Shown: positions 56,701 to 64,000 of the stretch, piece after piece
Numbering within the stretch: the first letter of the stretch is position 1
Layout of the letters: every line of letters begins with the position of its first letter
Translations under genes and position numbers: made by a program
The notes under the pieces: model-generated
The model's input: the letters and a program-made list of their open reading frames with translations, nothing else
Database searches by the model: none
What the model was told of the DNA's origin: nothing
Source: Paralithodes platypus
Lineage: Eukaryota; Arthropoda; Malacostraca; Decapoda; Lithodidae
Reading direction: 5' to 3'
DNA length: 64,000 nt
Assembly (NCBI GenBank): GCA_032716605.1
Contig: CM064571.1
Span: 14,276,164 to 14,340,163, forward strand

Positions 56701-57104
56701 CAGTTATAAATAAGGGCGATATAGATGAGGTATTAAAGCTAAAGAACGGCGACATAACTCGCTCAAATGGTTTCAAGTTAGATAAGTTTAGATTTAGGAA
56801 AGATATAGGAAAGCACTGGTTTGGAAATAGAGTTGTTAACATGTGGAATGCACTGCCCAGAACAGTAATTAGCTCAGAAACAGTTGAAAGCTTTAAGCAT
56901 AAGTTGGATTCCCATATGGGTGATATGGGCTGGGTGTGAATGGGAGCTGCTTCATGTGGGCCGCATGGCCATATGCAGTTTCCCGCGATCTTATGACCTT
57001 ATGTTGTTATGTAATTGGGGTTGGGTGTGACAGGGATCTGCCTTGTGTGGGCCGATCGGCTTTTTGCAGACTCCCATTTTCTTATGTTCTCATGTTCTTA
57101 TGAT
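53746..57104 (+). mobile_element. CR1 element D3, 5' truncated in ORF1, inserted in the transposase relic
   Basis: Starts in the last codons of ORF1 (AAGGGATGGGGTTCATCTTT) and ends with CTTATGTTCTCATGTTCTTATG. ATCTC lies just outside both ends (about 53,738 and 57,100). The 3' UTR contains a partial internal duplication: GGGTGTGAATGGGAGCTGC... at 56,930 and GGGTGTGACAGGGATCTGCC at 57,022. More diverged from D1, D2 and D4 than these are from each other. Confidence 0.85.
53842..56939 (+). pseudogene. D3 ORF2: endonuclease-reverse transcriptase with stops and a motif A deletion
   Basis: The endonuclease is intact to 54,741: YYTNCRSLCNKMD, AITETWINTD, ILGDFNLPGIDW (about 54,520), GNSDHKSIYLS. 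TAA at 54,742, a frameshift near 54,770, TAG at 55,605 (from Trp) and TAA at 55,756 break the rest. Polymerase: KSPGPDEVYARVLKE, HGFTPGRSCLANL; motif A reads YDIVYFSKAFDKVPH, so two codons including the catalytic Asp are deleted (near 55,872). SGVPQGSVLGP and FADDTKIG remain. The ORF2 frame begins over the ORF1 stop (GTG GGG TTT TGA) with no ATG. Confidence 0.88.
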
Positions 57105-57290
57105 CTCCTGTTCCCTAATGATATGTGTGAAAATGGTCATAACACCGACAAAATAGAAAGTATGGTGGTATATGCTTCTACAAATGCAATATTAAATAAT
57201 TACTGTGCTAAAGAAAATAACATCCCAGCAACTACCAGAGCTAGTAAGAATGTAGGCATGAAGAGAAAGCTTCAAACCCTAGACAAATAG
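57105..57290 (+). pseudogene. P-element/THAP9-like transposase relic, part 2 (C-terminus)
   Basis: Follows the right target duplication of D3. Frame: NDMCENGHNTDKIESMVVYA, STNAILNNYCAKEN, NVGMKRKLQTLDK, stop at 57,288. Polar C-terminal tail without catalytic motifs. Assignment to the same gene rests on position and on the rejoined ATCTC site, not on domain similarity. Confidence 0.5.
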
Positions 57291-57589
57291 ACTATGTGTA
57301 CTGTATTGTATAATTATTGTATTGTGTGTGTGTGTTTATGAGTGTGTGTGTGTGTGTGTGACTGCAGGTGTGTGTGTGTGATTGTGAAGGTGAGTGTGTC
57401 TGCAGGTGTGGTTAAGTAAGGGAATTGGATTTAAAAAGTATAATCCCGGAACGGAGATTGGATTAGGCCTAGTGCAAAGGTCATTCCTTTATATGTGTGT
57501 TTGTGTGTGTTACATTAATTATGTTTATATTAATTTATATAGTAATACATTTAGTTAGTTACTTATATGTATTTGTTCACGAATAATAG
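57291..57589. repeat. (GT)n-rich stretch and unassigned sequence
   Basis: GT runs at 57,324-57,415 and 57,495-57,512; nothing else recognised before the leader of D4. Confidence 0.7.
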
Positions 57590-57692
57590 TGGAGTTGCCC
57601 ACTGACCTCTGACCAGTGCGGACGTCCACAGTGACCGCTAGTGAACCTGTTTACCCCTTAGTGTGGTGCTAGTGAACATTTTTTAGTGAAAC

Positions 57693-58586
57693 ATGGCTTG
57701 TGTTGATGAGATTGCTACCTCCTCCCATGTTCTCCAGCTTTGTCTTGCTTTGCAGGAAAGGCTGGACAATGTGGAGCAGGAGATTCAATGTCTAAAAGAT
57801 GAAAACTTGGCCTTGAAACTAGCCATGGTGGAGAAGAAGAGTGAGGCTAGTTTTCCTAGGGATCGTGAAACTCCCTGGAAAGTGGTTGCGACAAGTGCAA
57901 CGACCTGCAAGCTGAAAAGGGACCCACTCAAGACCAGCAATAAGTTCATCACCTTACCTGTTGAGTGTGATGGAGAACAAGTGAAGGATAGCGAGGCTGG
58001 GAGTGATAGCGAGGCTGGGAGTGTTTCCAGGGGCGAGGAAAACACGAGTAAGCGAGGTAAGGAAACTACAAATAAAGGTAAGTGTAAGCTTATCAATGTT
58101 GTTGGAGACTCTATGGTTAGGTATTTAGGTGACAATCTCTCCACCAAAGTTAGGAAGCTGGAGTGTCTCCCCGGGGCAGGTATAGGTAGAGTTTGTGAGA
58201 GATTGGAGGACGTCATTGACGACTTTGGAGATAAACCCATAGTCGTGCTTAGTGCAGGTAGCTATGACGTGGGAAAGCTTACCAGTGTTGAACTGCGTAA
58301 GTTGTATAGGGTAGCCTTAGATAAGATTAGGATGAAGGGTGGGATTCCCATTGCTTGCTCTATCTTGCCAAGAAGAGGTGTCAGACGTGAATGGTTGTCC
58401 AGAGCAATTGGTTTTAATTGCTGGCTGGCAAAGCTGTGCAAAGAGTTGTCATTACCATTCATAGACAACTGGAGCCTCTACTACGGTAACGATAGCTTGT
58501 ACGCATGGGACGGGGTGCATTTAAGTAGGAAAGGGATAGGGATGCTAGGAAAGTTAGTTGATAGAGCAGTTGAGGTGGGGATTTAA
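57693..58586 (+). CDS. D4 ORF1: coiled coil and SGNH-esterase-like domain
   Basis: Intact, 297 residues, first ATG (57,693) just after the leader. Residues 15-50 are helical and Leu/Glu-rich (likely coiled coil). Residues 95-135 are a polar linker. The esterase-like domain starts about 134: VVGDSMVR (Ser140), PGAGIGRV (160-167), SAGSYDVG (187-194), where the usual Asn is Tyr191, KGGIPIACSILPRRG (215-229), FIDNW, and DGVHLS (Asp273, His276). CR1 ORF1 esterases are thought to act in particle formation or membrane association. The Asn to Tyr change may impair oxyanion stabilisation; D1 keeps Asn. It ends GTG GGG ATT TAA, overlapping the -1 frame of ORF2. Confidence 0.88.
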   Translation: MACVDEIATSSHVLQLCLALQERLDNVEQEIQCLKDENLALKLAMVEKKSEASFPRDRETPWKVVATSATTCKLKRDPLKTSNKFITLPVECDGEQVKDSEAGSDSEAGSVSRGEENTSKRGKETTNKGKCKLINVVGDSMVRYLGDNLSTKVRKLECLPGAGIGRVCERLEDVIDDFGDKPIVVLSAGSYDVGKLTSVELRKLYRVALDKIRMKGGIPIACSILPRRGVRREWLSRAIGFNCWLAKLCKELSLPFIDNWSLYYGNDSLYAWDGVHLSRKGIGMLGKLVDRAVEVGI

Positions 58587-61500
58587 ATTGGAACTGCCCC
58601 ATCAAAAGAAAACAAAATAAATTAGGTGATAGAAAAAATAGTCAGGAAAGGAAATTAGATGTTATTAATAACAGTGAAACAATAGGTGACAATGCAGTAA
58701 TAGAAGTAAGTAATATAAATAGTGGTACAATATCTACCTTAGTACAAGATAATAACAACAGTCAAATAGATACTAATAGAAAAAAAGAAGGTCCACCAGA
58801 CACCAGTAAAAGAAATACATTGAGATTATATTACACAAACTATAGGAGTTTATGTAATAAAATGGACGAACTTAGAGCACTTGTTAGCAATGAAAATATA
58901 GACATAATAGCGCTAACTGAAACATGGATTAATACAGAATCCAAGCATTTTTTAGCAGAATTTGATATACCAGGATATAGTTTGTTTAAATATGACCGAA
59001 CAAGTAGGAGGGGCGGTGGTATAGCAGTGTTTGTCAGGAGTTCATTAAAATGCTGTACTAACTCGGGTATTAGGCTAAATAATGATAACAAAAGTGTTTG
59101 GGTAGAGGTTAGCGAAGGCAGCAAGACCATAGTTATTGGAGTAATTTATAGACCACCAAATATGAGTAGAAATGAAGTTAAATCTTTATGGCAGGAAGTG
59201 AAAATAGCATCAAGGTTTAGCAATGTGTGTATTATGGGGGATTTTAATTTTCCGAAGATAGATTGGCAGCATCAGATCGGCGACTCAGATTCTGAGGAGT
59301 TTATTGAGGCGGTACAAGATAGTTTTTTATTTCAATGCATTGACTCGCCGACTAGAGGTAATAATATCCTTGATTTAGTTCTCAGTAATAATGAACATAT
59401 GATAAATAATGTTGAGATAGGGGACCAACTAGGAAATAGTGATCACAAATGTATTTATATTATTATACAATGGACAGGAAATGCTAAAGAGAATCCGGCA
59501 CTTATCCCAGATTTCAGAAAAGCCGATTATGGTGGGATAAGAAGAGCTTTAAGGGTGGACCCTATTGTTAAACAATTAAGTCAGGATAAGCCAGAGTTAA
59601 GCTTGACAGCTACATATGAACAGTTTATTTCTTCACTTCACAATGCGCAAAATAAATATATCCCCAAAAGAAGATTTAGATCGATACAGAACAACCAAAA
59701 TGGATGAATAATAAACTAATAGATCTTATAGGAAAAAGGAAAGGAATATATAGAAAAATTAAGAAAGGCGAAACTCACCTACTTATTTACTATCAGACTC
59801 TATCAAGACAGGTCAAAAAGGAAATTAGGACAGCAAAAAGAAATTATGAAATAAGGATAGCCAACGACTCAAAAAATAACCCTAAAGCTTTTTACCAACT
59901 ATATAAATCTAAAGTTAGAAATGTAATAGGCCCCCTTAAAACTTCGATAGGAGAAATGACAGAAAATGATTTAGAAATGTGCAGTACATTAAATAGTCAG
60001 TTTCTATCCGTTTTCACTAATGAAAATTTGGCACAGATTCCAGAAGTCAGTAAGGTATATAGCGATAGTATAGAAAATAGGTTAAGTACGGTTACTATAA
60101 GTAGAAATGATGTGCTTAAGGAAATTGACAGACTGAAGCCTCAGAAATCACCTGGTCCTGATGAGGTATATGCTAGAGTATTAAAAGAATGCAGAGATGA
60201 GTTAAGTTACCCATTAACATTTCTTTTTAACAAGTCATTAGAAACAGGTATAGTTCCAGAAGCTTGGAAGCTTGCAAATGTAGTTCCGATCTTCAAAAAA
60301 GGTGATAAATCCATAGCATCAAATTATTGTCCCATTAGTCTCACTTCAATCATAGGAAAGCTACTAGAGTCAATTATTGCTAGGAAAATGAGAAACCACT
60401 TAGAAACATTTAACTTAATCAATTCTTCTCAGCATGGATTCACTCAGGGACGTTCTTGCCTTACTAATGTGCTTAGCTTTTTCTCAGAGGTATATGAAGC
60501 AGTAGATAATGACAAATCATATGATATTATATATTTTGATTTCAGTAAAGCTTTCGACAGAGTCCCTCATGAGAGATTGATGAGAAAGGTTGAGGTGCAT
60601 GGAATAGGTGGGGCGTTGTTAGGATGGATTAGGTCATGGCTAATTGGTAGGAAGCAGAGAGTCAGCATAAATGGTACTAAGTCAGAGTGGGGATCAGTCA
60701 AGAGTGGTGTCCCCCAGGGATCTGTATTGGGTCCTCTGTTATTTATCATATACATAAATGACCTTGATTTAGGTATAACTAGTAGGATAAGTAAATTCGC
60801 AGACGATACCAAAATAGGGAGACCAATAGATTCAGATAGCGACATAGAGTGCCTCCAAAGAGATCTAGATACCTTGCACGAATGGTCAGTAAAGTGGCAG
60901 ATGAATTTTAACATTGACAAATGCAAGGTATTAAAGATAGGGAAGACGAATACTAATGCAAAATATAAAGTAGCTAATGCTGAATTAGAAAACTCAGACT
61001 GCGAGAAAGATTTGGGTGTGTTTGTTAGCAACGATTTGAAACCTAGAAAACAGTGTATAAGCGTACGTAACAAGGCAAACAGGATTCTGGGGTTCATCTC
61101 AAGGAGTGTGAGTAACAGAACTGCTGATGTTATCTTGAAACTTTACTTGTCATTAGTAAGACCTCATATGGATTATGCTGTCCATTTTGGTGTCCTTATT
61201 ACAGAATGGATATAGATTCCTTGGAGAGAGTACAGCGAAGAATGACAAAAATTATTCATAATATTAAAAATGTACCATATGAAGAAAGGTTGAACAAATT
61301 AGGCTTACATTCGTTAGAAAGACGCAGAGTTAGAGAGGATATGATAGAAGTGTTCAAGTGGTTCAGTGGGGTAAATAAAGGAGACATGAAAAATGTACTG
61401 AAGCTCAGTGATAGCGAAAGAACTCGAACAAATGGTTATAAATTAGATAAATTTCGTTTCAGAAAAGATATAGGCAAATATTGGTTTGGTAACAGAGTTG

Positions 61501-61604
61501 TAGATGACTGGAATAGGCTACCAAGTGATATAGTGGGATCAAGAACGATAGGGAGCTTTAAGAAAAAATTAGATAGGCATATGGACGAGATGGGTTGGGT
61601 GTGA
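58574..61604 (+). pseudogene. D4 ORF2: endonuclease-reverse transcriptase with two 1-base frameshifts
   Basis: The frame opens right after a TGA at 58,571 and has no ATG before the endonuclease; about 80 polar codons precede LYYTNYRSLCNKMD (58,823). Endonuclease: ALTETWINTE, RRGGGIAVFV, IMGDFNFPKIDW (about 59,240), RGNNILDLVLSN, GNSDHKCIYI. A 1-base insertion near 59,690 shifts the frame; the polymerase then runs from 59,704: SPGPDEVYARVLKE, NYCPISLTS, motif A YFDFSKAFDRVPH (about 60,540), SGVPQGSVLGP, FADDTKIG (about 60,805). A 1-base deletion near 61,183 (GTCCATTTTGG versus GTCCAATTTTGG in D2) shifts it again for the last 130 residues. All catalytic residues are present. Confidence 0.9.
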
Positions 61605-61825
61605 GGGGGATCTACCAGGTGTGGGCCAATCGGCGCTCAGCAGACCCCCGTTATCTTGTGTTAATCTCTGACCGTTTTGGTGGGGTCAGTACTCAAGGTA
61701 TTAGTGAGTTGGGCCTATAATTGGGCCTTGTAATTGGGGTTGGGTGTGATAGGGTCCTGCCTTGTATGGGCCGATAGGCTTTTTGCAGACTCCCATTTTC
61801 TTATGTTCTTATGTTCTTATGTTGG

Positions 61826-62275
61826 CTCTCCAGTAAGGCTCTCTTTATTGGCTGTGTATAAAATATAGTAATGTATAATAGCATTTTGTATTATATTTTC
61901 CAGTAGGAAAAAAGTAATAGTTATATACTTGTAATACGTTTTCATCTTGTACAAATACTTTTCAAGGTATGAGTGTAATTTGCAGTAAATACCAAAGTAT
62001 TTGGTTATAATATCGGCATCATAATAATTATATAATAATATAATTTTGCGTACACAGTAAAAGATAAATATAGTTTTATGTGTACTTTAATTTAAAACTA
62101 AACTGATAAAATGTAAAAGGGAGAGTAATTATCCTGAATATTATTCCTAGGGGGTAGAGGAGAAACGGATATAAAGTAAATAATTAGACCTGGGAAGATG
62201 AAATGGCCTAGGCTATAAATTATGATACCGGGTCGGCGTTTGACTTACTTGTAAACATGTATGTGTAGGTTATCT
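61826..62275. other. Unassigned, AT-rich
   Basis: No gene recognised; may include flank or part of the Bel/Pao long terminal repeat. Confidence 0.4.
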
Positions 62276-62711
62276 GTGGTAGTCCCAGTAATATCTATGA
62301 AGTACTTCTAGTATTAAAGGAACTTAGCTGTGATGATAAGAGTGTAGGTTAGGTGATGGACATGTCGGTAGGTGTAGTTCAGTGAAGTTCTGTTGTAATG
62401 TGGCAGCAACTGGTGGTTGTTGTGTATGGGACGAAGTCTCTGTGTGAAGTGTACTGAGATACCCTTTTATCGTAATAATATAAATATATTTAAGGGTTCT
62501 ATATTGTCTCCCGTGATTAAATAATAAGGGAAAATAAACTAAGATATAATTGGTGCAACCACAGTAATATTTATCCACAAAGATAAATAAAGTAATGTGT
62601 ATAAACAAAAAGGAACCAGCTGTCGTGAACCCGGGAAATTCAAACTACGGTATATATACCAGCTAGGATTCACGACATACTCTGCCACCAGTTATATACA
62701 AAGTATTTACA
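62276..62711 (-). mobile_element. Probable 3' long terminal repeat of the Bel/Pao element (left edge uncertain)
   Basis: On the minus strand a purine-rich run (GGGATGGGACAA) is followed at 62,711 by TGTAAATAC, the classic tract-then-TG start of an LTR. TATATATACC near 62,660 could be its TATA box, and AATAAA-like words follow near 62,590 and 62,525. An inverted pair (GTCGTGAATCC and CGGGTTCACGAC) lies inside. The end at ACTACCACA (62,276) is a guess; the 5' LTR is outside the window, so it cannot be confirmed. Confidence 0.4.
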
Positions 62712-64000
62712 ATTGTCCCATCCCGATCATGGATCGCCACAACTGGGAGGAACCCAAAGCAGCCCGACGTGACGGCCTCTGAGGGGTATCACCTCGGTCT
62801 GCTCCAGTAGCAGGAAGGATATTATCAGAGTTCGGCTTGCTGTCGCCATCCACTACCTCTAAATCTATCTCTAGTGGGTATAGCTTAACCACCGGTCTGG
62901 TGGTCAAACCGGCTCCTGATTTTACATGAACTACCCTACATTCGTGGTCAGGACCACGAAGAAGTTTCATTATCCGACCTATACGCCAAAAAAGTCGGGG
63001 GCCGTCATCATGTACTAGAACGACGTCCCCAACTTGCGGCGATGCTATCCCTTTTTTTACCATTAAGTGACGATGTTGCTTCCTGAGTGATATTAGATAA
63101 TCAGTGCTCCACCTTTTCCACAGGTCATGTGAGAGCTTTGTAACATATTGGAAGCGTTGGTTGACGGAATCATTGTTACGCCAAGTCGTGTCCTTGAGAT
63201 CTTCATCCGTGACTTCCCGCCTTGGAAAGCTTCTGATCCGCCTCCCATGAACCAGTTGTGAAGGAGTGATGGGTAGAGGGTCTTCAAGATCACTGTAGCT
63301 GTAGCCAAGCGGGCGATCATTGACTGTGGCCTCAAGCTCCAGCAATACCTTATTCAGTTCCTCTGTGGTAACCAATGCTCGACCCAGTACCTTCTTCAAG
63401 CCAGCCTTTAGGATGCCAATGACCCGTTCCCATATGGCACCGAACCATGGCGCCCTGGCCGGTATAAACCGCCACTCGCACTTGAATTCCGATAGAGTAC
63501 CTTTTAACCTTGCATCATCCATCAACTCCCGTAATGTACTGGCTCCGCTAACAAATGTGGTGGCATTATCACTCATCATAATCTCAGGGTAACCCCTCCT
63601 GCTACTAAACCTACGGAACGCATGCAAAAATGATTCGCAGGAGAGGTTAGACACCGTTTCTACATGGACCGCTCTAGTAACTGCACAGGTGAATAAGACT
63701 ACATATAATTTACTTACAGTACCCCCCTTCTCTTTTACTGGCAAGGCACCTGTGTAGTCAACCCCCGTTACCTGGAAAGGACTCACTTCCTGAACCCTAA
63801 ACTCCGGCAATGGAGGGGCCTGTACAGCACGGTATGATGTACCTTGCAATCTCTTGCAGATGATACATCCCCTTAAGGTTTTCTTTACTACCTGTCTAAT
63901 CTTGGGGATCCACCATCTTTGCATTATGTAATTTACAACATAACTAACACCACTATGGTTACACACTGTGTGGCAGTAATTACTAAGGAGAGTGGCTATA
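62707..64000 (-). CDS. Bel/Pao-type Pol C-terminus: integrase and DUF5641-like domain (partial)
   Basis: Open from the window edge to the stop at 62,707, at least 430 codons; the N-terminal part (protease, reverse transcriptase, RNase H) lies beyond 64,000. HHCC-type zinc region around NHSG...CIICKR (63,960-63,850). Integrase core: VDYTGALPV (first Asp, about 63,755), SDNATTF (second Asp, about 63,565) and FGAIWERVIGILK (Glu, about 63,425). Then RPLGYSYSDLEDPLPITPSQL and a DUF5641-like end with VGDVVLVHDDGPRLFWRIGR and YPLEI, typical of Bel/Pao proteins. The integrase joins element DNA to the host genome. No disruption is seen. The stop codon overlaps the first bases of the putative LTR. Confidence 0.92.
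   Translation of the reverse strand, partial: IATLLSNYCHTVCNHSGVSYVVNYIMQRWWIPKIRQVVKKTLRGCIICKRLQGTSYRAVQAPPLPEFRVQEVSPFQVTGVDYTGALPVKEKGGTVSKLYVVLFTCAVTRAVHVETVSNLSCESFLHAFRRFSSRRGYPEIMMSDNATTFVSGASTLRELMDDARLKGTLSEFKCEWRFIPARAPWFGAIWERVIGILKAGLKKVLGRALVTTEELNKVLLELEATVNDRPLGYSYSDLEDPLPITPSQLVHGRRIRSFPRREVTDEDLKDTTWRNNDSVNQRFQYVTKLSHDLWKRWSTDYLISLRKQHRHLMVKKGIASPQVGDVVLVHDDGPRLFWRIGRIMKLLRGPDHECRVVHVKSGAGLTTRPVVKLYPLEIDLEVVDGDSKPNSDNILPATGADRGDTPQRPSRRAALGSSQLWRSMIGMGQL

Larger units (their letters stand above)
57590..61825 (+). mobile_element. CR1 element D4, nearly full length and nearly intact
   Basis: 5' leader, ORF1, ORF2, 3' UTR and a tail of three CTTATGTT units (61,799-61,824). Only two single-base frameshifts were found in 4.2 kb. 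The precise 5' end is uncertain (between 57,575 and 57,600) and no target duplication was confirmed. Confidence 0.88.

Noticed and set aside
62707..64000. Retroviral envelope or other virus-derived gene
   Set aside because: Only integrase and the Bel/Pao C-terminal domain are present; no envelope frame lies between the pol stop and the probable LTR.

Overview
This is eukaryotic DNA, almost certainly from an arthropod and most likely a decapod crustacean. It is a repeat-dense, gene-free stretch packed with non-LTR retrotransposons. The crustacean call rests on the mix seen: CR1-type LINEs with octamer-like tails, jockey-like LINEs of a kind I associate with crab and shrimp genomes, Penelope, RTE-like and Bel/Pao elements, long (TA)n tracts and tRNA-derived SINE pieces. 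I see no convincing single-copy host gene, no rRNA and no intact tRNA gene.

Layout. 1-2.3 kb: broken jockey-like LINE (family A, minus). 2.3-4.8 kb: 56-copy, 45-bp minisatellite. 4.8-10.6 kb: CR1 tail, copies of an undescribed dispersed repeat (H), and two pieces of a second jockey-like LINE (family B). 10.6-16.7 kb: non-coding DNA with fold-back, TIR and tandem repeats and two related regions built from very short repeated words (CCGA.. and CGAGT). 16.7-21.2 kb: the best-preserved element, a two-ORF LINE (family C, minus) whose ORF1 has a PHD finger and three CCCH fingers. 21.2-27.3 kb: unassigned DNA, a short deletion derivative of an RTE-like element, H copies and MITEs. 27.3-32.3 kb: CR1 relic (D6) split by a complete RTE-like element (G). 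32.4-34.2 kb: Penelope-like remnant with inverted terminal blocks, SINE pieces and TA tracts. 34.2-39.2 kb: one family B copy split by a CR1 (E1), an L2-like element (X) and a hAT end. 39.2-43.9 kb: relic F split by an (AAC)n-tailed retroinsert, two TA-flanked MITEs and a SINE. 44-52.6 kb: H copy, then a three-level nest, CR1 E2 containing CR1 D1 containing CR1 D2. 52.7-57.3 kb: P/THAP-type transposase relic split by CR1 D3. 57.6-61.8 kb: D4, a nearly intact CR1. 62.7-64 kb: 3' end of a Bel/Pao LTR retrotransposon running off the window.

The elements do not form a pathway; their relationship is stratigraphic. Target duplications read directly from the sequence (for example TGTTAC around D1, ATCATT around D2, ATCTC around D3, an 11-bp duplication around G, TA around two MITEs) give an insertion order. 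In two unrelated families (C and D) ORF2 lies in the -1 frame, overlaps the end of ORF1 and has no ATG ahead of its endonuclease, which points to a non-standard start of ORF2 translation.

Larger breakpoints are given to within a few bases where target duplications could be read and to within tens of bases elsewhere. All alignments were made by eye.
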